A stretch of DNA of 64,000 nt from Hymenobacter terrenus (GCF_000972495.1 NZ_LATM01000002.1:310001-374000); one strand, 5' to 3'. Positions 25,652 through 34,962 are shown, counted from the first letter of the stretch. Notes: generated from the sequence alone by a model not told the origin. A program made the numbers and translations.

Positions 25652-26914
25652 ATGAATCCGGCTAAATCCGTGATACGGAGCATTCACCTCTACCTGGGTC
25701 TGGCTTCGGGGCTAGTCATTGTTTTCGTGTGCCTGACGGGCTGCATCCTGGCTTTCGAGAAGGAAATAGAGCAGGCCTGGCACCCGGAGCGCTACTTTGT
25801 GGCACCCGCCACTACGGCGCCCCTGCCGTTGGCCCGGTTGGTAGAAGCGGTAAAGACCTACAAGCCCAAAGCCAAAATCGGAGGGCTGAAAGTATATGCC
25901 GACCCTACTCGTAGTGTGGAGGTAAGCCTGGCTGGCGGCCCCGGTGAAGGCGGGAGGGGCGAAGGTCGCGGCGACCGGGCTGGTGCTATCCGTGAAGGCC
26001 ATCCTAGCGTCTCCAAGGCAAGCCCCAACCACATGCGCGAAGGCCCTGAAAAGGGCAAAGGCAAGGGCGAAGGAGGTGGTCCACGGGTTTACGTGAACCC
26101 GTATACGGCTGCCATACTGGGCGAAGTGAATCCCCGCAACTCATTCTTTCACACCGTGGAGCAGTTGCACCGTGGGCTGGTGGCGGGTAAAATCGGGAAG
26201 CTCGTGATGGGCGTGAGCGCCGCTATCTTCCTGTTTATTCTGGGTACGGGCCTGGTGCTGTGGTGGCCCGCTACCCGCAAGGCCCTCACGGCACGCGTCC
26301 GCGTGAAATGGGGTTGCGGCTGGAAGCGTCTCAACCATGATTTCCACATTGTGCTGGGGTTTTATGCCTCACTGTTCTTGTTTGTTCTGGCTTTGACGGG
26401 CGTGGGGATGTCGTTCGACTGGGTTGGCGCGGGCATTAATAAGCTCACTCATTCGCCGATGAAACGGCCCGAGCCGCCGCTTTCGGCCCTGCCCGCCATG
26501 GGCACTGCGCCGGCCACGACTTTTGGGCCCGATGCCGTGCTGGCTCTGGTGCGCCTGCAAGAGCCCGCTGCCGAATCGTATGCTCTGCAACTGCCTAAAG
26601 AGTCTACCGGCAGCATCCGGGTAGCCATTTTGCGCCCCGGTGCCATAGCTGAAAATGCTACCAGCGAGGTGTATCTCGACCAATATTCCGGCCGCGTAAT
26701 CCGTAGTCAAACCTATGAGCAGCGTCCGGTGGGCCAGCGGATTCGTGGCCTGTTTAAGCCAGTGCATACGGGCGCGATATTTGGCTGGCCCACCAAGCTG
26801 CTCGCTTTCGTAATTAGTCTGCTGGGTGCCACGTTTCCCATCACCGGCACCATCTTGTGGCTGAATCGGGTGCGTAAGAACCGTAAAAAACAGCGCCAGC
26901 TGCAAGCCGTCTGA
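25652..26914 (+). CDS. PepSY-associated TM (PiuB/iron-regulated) membrane protein
   Basis: 420 residues, four membrane spans (about 15-35, 185-208, 230-255 and 370-395) with PepSY-type periplasmic domains between them. IRSIHLYLGLASGLVIVFVCLTGCILAFEKEIEQ at the N-terminus and LNHDFHIVLGFYASLFLFVLALTGVGMSFDW in the third helix are family marks, carrying the His residues proposed to bind haem in these reductase-like proteins. An unusual Gly/Lys/Arg/Glu-rich insertion at about residues 95-145 interrupts the first periplasmic domain. Placed 177 bases behind the siderophore receptor, it probably helps release or reduce iron from the imported siderophore. Confidence 0.88.
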   Translation: MNPAKSVIRSIHLYLGLASGLVIVFVCLTGCILAFEKEIEQAWHPERYFVAPATTAPLPLARLVEAVKTYKPKAKIGGLKVYADPTRSVEVSLAGGPGEGGRGEGRGDRAGAIREGHPSVSKASPNHMREGPEKGKGKGEGGGPRVYVNPYTAAILGEVNPRNSFFHTVEQLHRGLVAGKIGKLVMGVSAAIFLFILGTGLVLWWPATRKALTARVRVKWGCGWKRLNHDFHIVLGFYASLFLFVLALTGVGMSFDWVGAGINKLTHSPMKRPEPPLSALPAMGTAPATTFGPDAVLALVRLQEPAAESYALQLPKESTGSIRVAILRPGAIAENATSEVYLDQYSGRVIRSQTYEQRPVGQRIRGLFKPVHTGAIFGWPTKLLAFVISLLGATFPITGTILWLNRVRKNRKKQRQLQAV

Positions 26915-26943
26915 GGGAGGAGCCGGAATAGCTGCGCACCTTG

Positions 26944-27714
26944 TTATGTGAGCGTATCCCAGCTTAGCTTGAGGATGAAGGCACTGACGACCAGCAAAAA
27001 CAGCACCCGCACGAAGCCCGTGCCATGCCGTTGCGCCATCCGGGCGCCCAGGGTGGAGCCCAGAATGTTGCACGCGGCCATGGGCAGGGCCACTTTATAC
27101 AGTACCTGCCCGGTGCTGGCGAAGTAGAACAGGCTGGCTAGGTTGGTGACCACATTCACCAGCTTGGCGGACGCGGAGGCCGCGATAAAATCGTAGCCAA
27201 ACAAGCCCACGAAGGCAAACAACAGCAAGCTGCCAGTGCCTGGCCCGAAAAATCCATCGTAGAAGCCAATGGCCGCACCCAGAGTCAGGCCCGTGACAAT
27301 TTCGCGGCGGCCCCGCAGGCGCGGGGCGTGAAGGCTACCAAAATCCTTGCGCCAAAAGGTGTAAATGGCCATTATCACCAGCAGTCCCAGCACCAGGGGC
27401 CGCACGGCTTCTTTGTGCAGCAGGCTCACCGCCCGGGAGCCCAACAGCGCGAATCCACCCGCCACCAGCGCTGTGAGCGCAATAACCCGCCAGCGCACAG
27501 CCAACTGCTCGGGGCCGCTGAGGTAGCGGCGCAGGGCTGCCAGCGTGCCCGCCAGGCTCGATACCTTGCCCGTGCCAAACACCGTGGGCACCGGCACACC
27601 GGGCAACAGCAACAGCATGGCCGGCAATTGAATCAGCCCACCGCCGCCCACGATGGAATCAATAAAACCGGCCAGGAGGGCGAAAAAACACAGCAATAGC
27701 AGCGCAACACTCAT
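26944..27714 (-). CDS. TSUP/TauE-SafE family permease
   Basis: 256 residues with about eight hydrophobic segments in two related halves. The first-half motif GFIDSIVGGGGLIQLPAMLL and the second-half GFYDGFFGPGTGSLLLFAFV are the paired signatures of the sulfite exporter TauE/SafE family. Members move sulfite, sulfoacetate or other organosulfur anions across the inner membrane; the substrate here is not known. It ends only 30 bases from the PepSY stop in convergent orientation, so the two are not co-transcribed. Confidence 0.9.
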   Translation of the reverse strand: MSVALLLLCFFALLAGFIDSIVGGGGLIQLPAMLLLLPGVPVPTVFGTGKVSSLAGTLAALRRYLSGPEQLAVRWRVIALTALVAGGFALLGSRAVSLLHKEAVRPLVLGLLVIMAIYTFWRKDFGSLHAPRLRGRREIVTGLTLGAAIGFYDGFFGPGTGSLLLFAFVGLFGYDFIAASASAKLVNVVTNLASLFYFASTGQVLYKVALPMAACNILGSTLGARMAQRHGTGFVRVLFLLVVSAFILKLSWDTLT

Positions 27715-27811
27715 GCGGCAAAAGTACTGCGCGGTCTTCGGGCGTCGGCAGGCTTGGCCACGTCAGCAATTTTAATCTTAACATTGCACTTCAGCTTTAA
27801 AGCCAGCCTGT

Positions 27812-28534
27812 ATGATGACCTTGTGGAAATGCTACTCCTTTCTCTTACTGGCTGCTTTAGCTGCCTGCCAGGCTGCGCCCGCTACGGCTCCGCCACTCCG
27901 CCAGGTGCGTAGCGTGGGCTACGGCAGCGTGACCGTGTATCCGGATTACGCCGAGCTGACGGTGGATGCCGAATTCACCCGCCCCCGGCTGAAGGATGCC
28001 GTGGCGGAAGTGCAAGCCGTGGTCGACCAAGTGCTGGCCATGTCCAAGCGCTACGCCCCCGGCCCCAACGACGTACGCGTGAGCAGCACTTCTTCGAACA
28101 AGGAGTTTGGCTACGTGCGCGGCAAGGAGGTTTTCACCGGCTTCAACTCCTCGCAGTCGGTCACGGTCCGCGTCAACGACCTGCGCCGCCTGTCGCCCTA
28201 CCTCGAAGAGCTGCTGGCCACCCGCATCAGCCGCATCAAGGATTTGAGCTACGGGCACAGCCGCGCCGACAGCCTGCGCCGCGAAGCCGACGTACTGGCC
28301 TTGGCCGATGCCGCGAAAACCGCCGATAAAATGTGCGCCGCCCTCCACGTGCGTCGCGGTGCCGTACTCGAAGCCAGCGACTCTTCCAGCCCCGAAAGCA
28401 GCAGCGGGGGCTGGCGTCGCCCTTCGGCCGACATCGAGCTATACAGCAAAAGCTTCGGCGGCCGGGGCTTCAAGATGAGCCCGGAGCTGCTACGCTTCGA
28501 TAGTACCTGCAACCTCACCTCGGCACTGGAGTAA
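27812..28534 (+). CDS. SIMPL (DUF541) domain lipoprotein
   Basis: 240 residues with a lipoprotein signal ending LAALAAC (Cys19), so it is probably anchored in a membrane facing the periplasm. The SIMPL domain fills residues ~30-235: VRSVGYGSVTVYPDYAELTVDAEF, ISRIKDLSYGHSRAD and the ALADAAKTADKMCAAL helix are typical. SIMPL proteins such as YggE and BP26 form ring oligomers and relate to stress resistance. Two ATG codons are adjacent at 27812 and 27815. It is divergent from the TSUP permease with a ~97-base shared promoter region. Confidence 0.88.
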   Translation: MMTLWKCYSFLLLAALAACQAAPATAPPLRQVRSVGYGSVTVYPDYAELTVDAEFTRPRLKDAVAEVQAVVDQVLAMSKRYAPGPNDVRVSSTSSNKEFGYVRGKEVFTGFNSSQSVTVRVNDLRRLSPYLEELLATRISRIKDLSYGHSRADSLRREADVLALADAAKTADKMCAALHVRRGAVLEASDSSSPESSSGGWRRPSADIELYSKSFGGRGFKMSPELLRFDSTCNLTSALE

Positions 28535-28602
28535 CGAGCTATATCGGCTTCGAAGGGGAGGCAAACAACTCCGGTTTGGGGATGAGAATCAGGAAGCCCA
28601 GT

Positions 28603-29037
28603 CTACCACGGAATACTCATGAGTGCACAAACGATAAAGACATACAGCGGCCCGAAAATGCACAAGCAAATGACCAATGGCTTGACGATGCTTTTGGCAG
28701 GGAACCCAGCACGATTTTCTACAAATTGACTGAAGTACGCTTCCAAGCCGGAACCTCCCGCATATCCGCCTCCGACGTAGATGGTGACCAGCGGAATCCA
28801 GGCGTTCCTCATCGAATTGGGTATGTAGCTGGTGAGCCACAGTAGCAGTATGCTGTAGCTGATGCTGCCCCACAAGGCCCTGCGCGCTGCTTTACGCTGG
28901 CCTATATCGCGGAGGTTTTGTGCCGTCAGAGCACCGCCGACAATGCAGCTGGGTAACACGGAAAACATCCGAATCGCCCGCGCCGAGTACAGCGGCAAGC
29001 CAACCGCGACGCTTGCGGGCGATACTGGATGCTCCAT
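28603..29037 (-). CDS. Small membrane protein downstream of dnaB, unknown function
   Basis: 144 residues with hydrophobic segments at about 23-40, 52-73, 82-97 and 118-140, the third ending in a Gly-rich YVGGGYAGGSG loop. No family is recognised. It starts three bases after the dnaB stop on the same strand, so it is probably expressed from the dnaB transcript. The position near dnaB suggests nothing specific about function. Confidence 0.6.
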   Translation of the reverse strand: MEHPVSPASVAVGLPLYSARAIRMFSVLPSCIVGGALTAQNLRDIGQRKAARRALWGSISYSILLLWLTSYIPNSMRNAWIPLVTIYVGGGYAGGSGLEAYFSQFVENRAGFPAKSIVKPLVICLCIFGPLYVFIVCALMSIPW

Positions 29038-29040
29038 GTA

Positions 29041-30657
29041 TTAAAATGGCGGGTCTTCGTGCGTGTTCATATTACCCTTCGGGAACGGCACCGGCGACTC
29101 GTTGATTTTTGAGCCCAGACGGATGGTATTGGGTGCGTAGCCGCCGCTGGGTTCGCTGTCGAAGGTGCTGGCGGGCAGGCCCATGGGCTGGTAGCCGCTG
29201 GTGTCGAAGGCCCCAGCGCCGTCGAGGTCGGCAAACTTGGTGAAGCGGCCAATGAACTTGAGCTGCACGGTTTCGAGCGAGCCGTTCCGGTGCTTGGCGA
29301 TGATGACCTCGCCCACGCCCTGAGTCGAGTTGCCTTCGGCGTCCTGGTCGAGGCCGTAGTACTCGGGGCGGTAGAGGAAGATTACCATGTCGGCGTCCTG
29401 CTCGATGGAGCCCGATTCACGCAGGTCACTCAGCTGCGGGCGCTTCTCGCCACCGCGGGTTTCCACTGAGCGCGAAAGCTGCGACAGGGCCAGCACGGGC
29501 ACGTTCAGTTCCTTGGCAATGCCTTTGAGGGCCCGCGAGATGCTGGCAATTTCCTGTTCGCGGTTGCCGCCGCGGCCGTCGGTGTTGCCACTCATCAGCT
29601 GCAAGTAGTCGACGATAATCAGCTGCACGTCCTTCTGCGAGCGCAGGCGGCGGCACTTCGTGCGCAGCTCCCGAATGCTCAGGGCCGGCGTATCATCGAT
29701 GTAAATCGGTGCGGCCGAGAGGTCGGTAATCTTGTGGTTAAGCTGCTGCCACTCGTGGTCGGCGAGCGTGCCTTTTTTAATTTTGTCAGAGTCTAACTCT
29801 GCTTCAGCTGAAATCAGACGATTGACCAACTGTAGCGACGACATTTCCAGCGAGAAAATGGCCACCGGGCGCTTGAACTCCACGGCGGCGTTGCGCATAG
29901 CTGAGACCACGAAGGCAGTTTTTCCCATGCCTGGCCGAGCCGCGATAATCACCAGGTCAGATGGTTGCCAGCCGCTCGTAACGCGGTCCAGCGCTGTGAA
30001 GCCGGTGGGCACACCGGTCAGACCGTCCTTCTGGTTTTTCTTTTCTTCGAGTTCCTTGATGGCCTTGCCCATCAGGCTGCGCATGTCGTCGAAGTTCTTG
30101 CGGATGTTCGACTCGGATACTTCGAACAAGGCCGATTCGGTATCGTCGAGCAGCTTGAAAACATCGGTAGTGTCCTCGAAGGCGTCGCGCTGAATTTCAC
30201 TCGAAATCCGAATCAGTTCGCGCTTGATAGACGTTTCGGTGATGATACGAGCGTGGTATTCGACGTTGGCCGCCGAGTTCACTTTCAGCGTGAGGTTGGC
30301 CACGTAGAAGGGGCCGCCGCAGGCTTCGAGCTCGCCCATTTCGCGCAACTCGTGCACTACGGTGAGCTGGTCGATGGGTTCTGATTTATCAAACAGCCGA
30401 ATGATGGCCCGGTAAATGCGCTGGTGGCTGTCCTTGTAAAAGCTCTCAGGCTTGAGCAAGTCGATAACCGACGTGAGCGCGTCTTTTTCCAGCATCAGGG
30501 CACCGAGAACGGCCATTTCCAGTTCGGGAGCCTGGGGCGGCAGCTTGCCGGCCGCGCTAGCATTGAAGGGTACGAGCCCGGCAGGTCCGCGGTTAGCCAA
30601 AGCCGCTTTGGCTCGGGCTGCGGATTGCTTCAGGCGGTCGTCCATCCGGTCTTGCAT
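29041..30657 (-). CDS. dnaB: Replicative DNA helicase DnaB
   Basis: 538 residues. The N-terminal collar domain (~35-140) has APELEMAVLGALMLEKDALTSVIDLLKPESFY; the RecA-like ATPase (~200-460) has Walker A in AARPGMGKTAFV, Walker B in LIIVDYLQLM, and the arginine-finger region LSRSVETRGGEKRPQLSDLRESGSIEQDAD. The C-terminal ~70 residues are a disordered, species-specific tail. It unwinds DNA as a hexamer at the replication fork. The start at 30657 (MQDRMDDRLKQ) gives the usual length; a second Met at residue 5 is an alternative. No origin or dnaA is in the window. Confidence 0.95.
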   Translation of the reverse strand: MQDRMDDRLKQSAARAKAALANRGPAGLVPFNASAAGKLPPQAPELEMAVLGALMLEKDALTSVIDLLKPESFYKDSHQRIYRAIIRLFDKSEPIDQLTVVHELREMGELEACGGPFYVANLTLKVNSAANVEYHARIITETSIKRELIRISSEIQRDAFEDTTDVFKLLDDTESALFEVSESNIRKNFDDMRSLMGKAIKELEEKKNQKDGLTGVPTGFTALDRVTSGWQPSDLVIIAARPGMGKTAFVVSAMRNAAVEFKRPVAIFSLEMSSLQLVNRLISAEAELDSDKIKKGTLADHEWQQLNHKITDLSAAPIYIDDTPALSIRELRTKCRRLRSQKDVQLIIVDYLQLMSGNTDGRGGNREQEIASISRALKGIAKELNVPVLALSQLSRSVETRGGEKRPQLSDLRESGSIEQDADMVIFLYRPEYYGLDQDAEGNSTQGVGEVIIAKHRNGSLETVQLKFIGRFTKFADLDGAGAFDTSGYQPMGLPASTFDSEPSGGYAPNTIRLGSKINESPVPFPKGNMNTHEDPPF

Positions 30658-30841
30658 AGAATCTCAGGGTATTGGGGCAACAGAGAAATAGGCTTACGGT
30701 AATGTTTCGAAAACCGGGCAGCCCACGATGTACACAAAGCTAACCTCTAAGCCGGGTAAAAGATTGGCTGGTAAAATCGTTTCTTTTGGCTATGGAATGC
30801 CCCCGGCAGCTAGGAGTTTGTACTTTCGCGGTCCGGCAATT

Positions 30842-31000
30842 TCAGTTGTCAGTTTTCGGGTGTTGGTCGTCAGTTGCTAGTTGTCAGTCTACTGCATCGG
30901 CAGCAGCTAAAAAGTGACAGCCAACTATCTGGAAACCGGCAACAGCAACCGACAATTAGCAACCACTCCTTTGGCACCAGCAACTAGAAACGAGCAACCC
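30842..31000. repeat. Imperfect inverted repeat of CAGTTGCTAGTTGTCAG type
   Basis: CAGTTGCTAGTTGTCAGT at 30871-30888 is mirrored by ACCGACAATTAGCAACCA near 30948-30965 and again more loosely by CAGCAACTAGAAACGAGC near 30978. The stretch is built from repeated GTTG/CAAC words. It covers the region in front of mpl and the first ~28 codons of the longest mpl frame, so it affects where translation really starts. Confidence 0.55.
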
Positions 31001-32362
31001 GAAAGGATTCATTTGATTGCCGTGGGCGGCAGCATCATGCACAACCTGGCGCTGGCCCTGCACCGCCGCAGCGCCCACGTGACGGGCTCCGACGACGAAA
31101 TATTTGAGCCGGCCCGCGGCCGCCTGGCCGCGGCCAGCCTGCTGCCCGCCCAGGAAGGCTGGGACGCCGGCCGCATCACCCCCGACCTCGACGCCGTGAT
31201 TGTGGGCATGCACGCCCGCCCCGACAACCCCGAGCTGCTGCGCGCTCAGGAGCTGGGCCTAAAAGTGTATTCCTTCCCCGAGTACATCTACGAAGCCAGC
31301 CGCGATAAGCAGCGCATCGTCATCGGCGGCTCGCACGGCAAAACCAGCATTACGGCCTGTATTCTGCACGTGTTGCGCTACCACAACCGGCAGTTCGACT
31401 ACGCCGTGGGCGCGCAGCTGGCCGGGTTCGATTTGATGGTGCAACTCACTGAAGATGCTCCGGTCATCATCATTGAAGGCGACGAATACCTGTCGTCGCC
31501 GGTAGACCGGCGACCCAAGTTCCACCTCTATCAGCACCACATCGGCGTGATTTCCGGCATTAGCTGGGACCACATCAACGTGTTTCCGACCGAGGAAATC
31601 TACCGCGAGCAGTTCCGTATTTTCGCCGATATGACGCCCAAAGCTGGTGTGCTCATCTACGACCGCGACGACGAGCAAACCCAACTCATTGCCGTGCCCA
31701 CCAACCCCGACGTGACCTACATCGGCTACGGGCCGCACGAACACGTTATTCGCGACGGGCACACGTTCCTGCTGAACAAGAAGGACGAAGAGGTGCCCAT
31801 TCAAGTGTTTGGCGAGCACAACCTGCGCAATATCTCGGCCGCCAAGGAGGTGTGCAAGCAGCTGGGCATTAAGGGCAAGGATTTCTTTAGAGCGGTGGCT
31901 TCGTTTCCTGGTGCGGCCCGGCGGCTGGAACTGGTGCGGCAGGGTGCCACATCGGTGGTGTATAAGGACTTTGCCCACGCACCCAGCAAGCTGAAAGCCA
32001 CTGCTGCGGCCCTGAAGCAGCAGTTTCCGAAGCGGCGGCTGGTGGCTTGCCTGGAGCTGCACACGTTCAGCAGCCTCAATCCGGCGTTTTTGCCGCAGTA
32101 CGCGCACTGCTTCGACGCGCCCGATGTCGCAGTGGTGTATTTCAATCCGCACGTACTGGAACACAAGCGCCTGCCGCCGCTGGCCGCCGCTACGGTGGCC
32201 GAGGCCTTCCAGCGCCCCGATATCCGGGTGATTACCGATAGCGCGGAGCTGGCGGCTTTTCTGCGGGCGCAGGAGTGGGCCAATGCCAACCTGCTCCTTA
32301 TGTCGTCGGGCACGTTCGATGGCCTAGACTTGGCTGCTCTGGCGGCTGAAATCACCGGTTGA
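30914..32362 (+). CDS. mpl: UDP-N-acetylmuramate:L-Ala-gamma-D-Glu-meso-DAP ligase (Mpl)
   Basis: Up to 482 residues. The Mur-ligase pattern is clear: the N-terminal Rossmann motif IHLIAVGGSIMHNLALALHRR, the ATP loop GGSHGKTSITA (~138-148), the EGDEYLSSPVDRRPKF segment typical of Mpl, and DFAHAPSKLKAT in the C-terminal domain. The enzyme recycles cell-wall tripeptide by joining it to UDP-MurNAc in the cytoplasm. The longest frame starts at GTG 30914, but its first ~28 residues are encoded by a CAAC-rich inverted repeat and are low complexity; a start near TTG 31012 would give the typical family N-terminus. The next gene begins one base after the stop. Confidence 0.92.
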   Translation: MTANYLETGNSNRQLATTPLAPATRNEQPERIHLIAVGGSIMHNLALALHRRSAHVTGSDDEIFEPARGRLAAASLLPAQEGWDAGRITPDLDAVIVGMHARPDNPELLRAQELGLKVYSFPEYIYEASRDKQRIVIGGSHGKTSITACILHVLRYHNRQFDYAVGAQLAGFDLMVQLTEDAPVIIIEGDEYLSSPVDRRPKFHLYQHHIGVISGISWDHINVFPTEEIYREQFRIFADMTPKAGVLIYDRDDEQTQLIAVPTNPDVTYIGYGPHEHVIRDGHTFLLNKKDEEVPIQVFGEHNLRNISAAKEVCKQLGIKGKDFFRAVASFPGAARRLELVRQGATSVVYKDFAHAPSKLKATAAALKQQFPKRRLVACLELHTFSSLNPAFLPQYAHCFDAPDVAVVYFNPHVLEHKRLPPLAAATVAEAFQRPDIRVITDSAELAAFLRAQEWANANLLLMSSGTFDGLDLAALAAEITG

Positions 32363-32363
32363 G

Positions 32364-33068
32364 ATGGAAAAGCCAACGCTATTAATGCTGCACGGCGCTT
32401 TGGGGAGCCCCGATACCCTGCAGCCCTTGGCCGAAAGGCTGGCTGCTCAATTCACGATAAAGACCTTCGCCTTTGCTGGCCACGGTGGGCGGGAAGTGAA
32501 CACTGAAACAGTTAGCTTGCCGCATTTTGCCGAGGAGGTGCGAGCCTTTTTAGCGGAGTACGAAACAGCGCCGGCGCACGTATTTGGCTATAGCATGGGC
32601 GGCTACGCGGCACTGCTGGCAGCCAGTTGGGAAGCGGGCCTGTTCGCTTCCATCACCACCTTGGGTACCAAGCTGGATTGGTCGCCGGAATCGGCAGCGG
32701 CCGAAATACGGCTGCTTGACCCAGAGAAGATGCTGGCCAAAGTACCGGCCTTCGTTGAGGTGCTGCGCCAGCGCCACGCGCCGGCTGACTGGACCGCCTT
32801 AGTGCATGCCGTTGCCGCCCTGATGACTGCTGCAGGAGATGCCCCGCCTCTGGCAGCAGCCGACTTTTCGGGGCTACACGTGCCCGTACAGGTACTGATA
32901 GGTGATGGCGACCTGACCGCCAACAGGGGCAACGCAAGCAAGGTCTTAGCTGAGCACTTGCCACAAGCGCACTACGCAGTATTAGCCAACACGCCCCACC
33001 CCATCGAGAAGGTTGATATTGCGGACTTAGCCGCCCGCATCAGGGACTTTGCGCTGTCGTATTCTTAG
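32364..33068 (+). CDS. Alpha/beta hydrolase
   Basis: 234 residues with the alpha/beta hydrolase order: oxyanion loop LMLHGALGSP (~6-15), nucleophile elbow GYSMGGYAA (~74-82, Ser76), acid Asp in LIGDGDLTA (~187-195), and catalytic His in NTPHPIEKV (~215). The cap region is short. The substrate is unknown. It starts one base after the mpl stop, so it is translationally coupled to mpl. A strong terminator 6 bases past the stop ends the two-gene operon. Confidence 0.88.
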   Translation: MEKPTLLMLHGALGSPDTLQPLAERLAAQFTIKTFAFAGHGGREVNTETVSLPHFAEEVRAFLAEYETAPAHVFGYSMGGYAALLAASWEAGLFASITTLGTKLDWSPESAAAEIRLLDPEKMLAKVPAFVEVLRQRHAPADWTALVHAVAALMTAAGDAPPLAAADFSGLHVPVQVLIGDGDLTANRGNASKVLAEHLPQAHYAVLANTPHPIEKVDIADLAARIRDFALSYS

Positions 33069-33073
33069 CCAAG

Positions 33074-33127
33074 CCCTAAAACCCCAAAAAAGCCCGCTAT
33101 TCGGCGGGCTTTTTTGGGGTTTTAGGG
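33074..33127 (+). terminator. Very strong terminator of the mpl operon
   Basis: A 24-bp perfect stem (33074-33097 and 33104-33127) containing AAAAAAGCCCGC / GCGGGCTTTTTT, with a six-base loop and a T-rich descending arm. Confidence 0.9.
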
Positions 33128-33209
33128 GCGGGCCGCCGTGGTCGGTCGGTGGTGATAAGCAAGGCCAGGGCCGTGAGGCTGAGGCGCAGGAGCCATTTGC
33201 CGGAAGTAC

Positions 33210-33782
33210 TCATCGGGAGGGGGTGGGAGAGGAGGCGAAGAGGGAGTTGTTGCTGTCTATTTTGAGGTCACAGTTGCTGCCAGTAGAGTTTTCGCCGCAA
33301 CTGGTGCCCACGATGCGGCCATTCTCAAAGTTGAAGAAACAGGCCGGGCACCGCACGCTGGTGATGGTGTAGCGGGCCGCCGTGGGACTGAGGTAAAACG
33401 TATTGTCGCCGCCACTGGTGAGGGGCAGGGCCATGGCCCGGAACATGCCGTTGCGCAGGCCCACGCCAATGAGGTAGTAGACCACCGGGCCCTGTGGGCC
33501 AATTGGTGCCTTGCGCACCAGAATTTTATCGACTACCGTGCCGTCGCCAAACTGCCGGATGAAGGCCTGCGCCAATTCGCTGCGGGGTGTTTTGTACTCG
33601 GCCGAGCTGTCGGTGAAATGCACGATTTGTCGGCTTTCGGGCCGCAGAATTACATCGCCTTCGATGGGATTGAGACTGCCAAATTCGTTGGTGGTATGCT
33701 TGGTGGTTTCGCACGCCATGACCAGCAAACTTATCAATAGGCCTAATAAACCTAAACCGAGCAGGCGAGGAAAGTATTTCAT
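33210..33782 (-). CDS. Lipoprotein of unknown function
   Basis: 190 residues from ATG 33782 (MKYFPRLLGLGLLGLLISLLVMAC); the lipobox is LVMAC. The mature part is mostly predicted beta structure. It has four Cys near the C-terminus (CPACFFNFENGRIVGTSCGENSTGSNC) that could form disulfides. No domain is recognised. The upstream in-frame start at 33812 would put ten extra residues before the signal and is less likely. It lies 146 bases downstream of the M48 lipoprotein gene end region on the same strand, so a shared transcript is possible. Confidence 0.65.
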   Translation of the reverse strand: MKYFPRLLGLGLLGLLISLLVMACETTKHTTNEFGSLNPIEGDVILRPESRQIVHFTDSSAEYKTPRSELAQAFIRQFGDGTVVDKILVRKAPIGPQGPVVYYLIGVGLRNGMFRAMALPLTSGGDNTFYLSPTAARYTITSVRCPACFFNFENGRIVGTSCGENSTGSNCDLKIDSNNSLFASSPTPSR

Positions 33783-33928
33783 ATTCAATGAGGGAATGGG
33801 CGAAGGGGACATGACTTAATGAGTGTTGGTTGCAAATGCAATTTAATCATTAAATAAGTATAGTAGTGAATGTGCTATGTAACTGGGCTGTAGAGCTGCA
33901 GCTAAGAAAGGGCTTTGTCTGCCCCATT

Positions 33929-34726
33929 CTAGCGAGGCTTGTAGTACTTGCGGGCTTCTGGCAGCTCCCGTTGGATATCGGCGATGCGCGTGCCGTTGGA
34001 GGGGTGAGTGGATAGGAATTCGGGGGGCGCGGCGGCACTGGCGCTGGCGTCCATGCGCTGCCAGAACGCTACGGCGCCATCGGGATTGTAGCCCGCCAGG
34101 GCCATGAAAATCAGGCCCAGATGGTCGGCCTCGGTTTCCTGGTTGCGGCCGTACTTCAGCAGGCCCACTTGCGAGCCTACACCGAAGGCCTGCAAGGCCA
34201 TTTCCTTAGTGGCGGGCGCGTTGTTGGCCAAGGCCACGGAAAGGGCCTGGCCGCCCAGCTGCTGAATGAGGCTCTGGCTCATGCGCTCGGAGCCGTGCTT
34301 GGCTACGGCGTGGGCTATTTCATGGCCCATGACCACGGCCAGGCCGGTTTCGTCCTGCGTGACGGGCAGGATGCCGGTGTATACTGCTACCTTGCCGCCG
34401 GGCATGCACCAGGCATTCTGCTGCTTATCGTCCTGAATAACGTTGAACTCCCACTTATAGCCGGTGAGCTGGTCCTGGGCATTTTGTTGGCGGAAATACG
34501 TTTCAACGCCGGCCTGAATGCGCTGGCCCACGCGTCGCACCATGCTCACGTATTGTGAGTTGGTAGAGAGCGGGCCCTTGGCGATAACCTCGCGGTATTG
34601 AGTGGCGGCCAGGGAATTGACCTCGCTGTCGCTCACCAGGCTGAGCTGGCTGCGGCCCGTGATGGGCACTGTGGTGCAGGCGCCCGTAAACGACAGGGCC
34701 GCGACGAGGGTGAGTTTTTTCAGCAT
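33929..34726 (-). CDS. M48-family metallopeptidase lipoprotein (LoiP/BepA-like)
   Basis: 265 residues from ATG 34726 (MLKKLTLVAALSFTGAC), with a lipobox FTGAC. The zinc site is GHEIAHAVAKH (~130-140), with the third ligand in NQETEADHLGL, as in YcaL/LoiP-like Oma1-type proteases that degrade or refold outer-membrane proteins under stress. The TTVPITGRSQLSLVS stretch just after the lipid Cys is typical of this family in Bacteroidota. It is divergent from the FAH-family gene. The upstream start at 34759 adds a poor leader and was not used. Confidence 0.9.
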   Translation of the reverse strand: MLKKLTLVAALSFTGACTTVPITGRSQLSLVSDSEVNSLAATQYREVIAKGPLSTNSQYVSMVRRVGQRIQAGVETYFRQQNAQDQLTGYKWEFNVIQDDKQQNAWCMPGGKVAVYTGILPVTQDETGLAVVMGHEIAHAVAKHGSERMSQSLIQQLGGQALSVALANNAPATKEMALQAFGVGSQVGLLKYGRNQETEADHLGLIFMALAGYNPDGAVAFWQRMDASASAAAPPEFLSTHPSNGTRIADIQRELPEARKYYKPR

Positions 34727-34900
34727 GAGACTAAACTGGAGTAGGAAAAAGAAGGGCAACTGCCGAGGCAGGGCGCACGTTTAGCCGCGCTGACCTTAGG
34801 CGGAGCCTGAACCGAGGTAGTGGCGGCCGTCTATACGGCAGCAGCCCATATAAATGTTCGGGTAGTGCAAATTGCGAAAGTGGAAAACCCAGCCAGTTGG

Positions 34901-34932
34901 TTGCCGCAAGCCATTACCGGGGCGTAGTTTTG
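34901..34932 (+). promoter_or_regulatory. Bacteroidota-type promoter for the FAH-family gene
   Basis: TTG at 34901-34903 and a perfect TAnnTTTG core (TAGTTTTG, 34925-34932) are separated by 21 bases, the usual spacing of the Bacteroidota housekeeping promoter. The start codon at 34963 follows about 30 bases later. Confidence 0.65.
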
Positions 34933-34962
34933 ACTTCTTTCTGTTTCGCCCGTCCTTCCACC

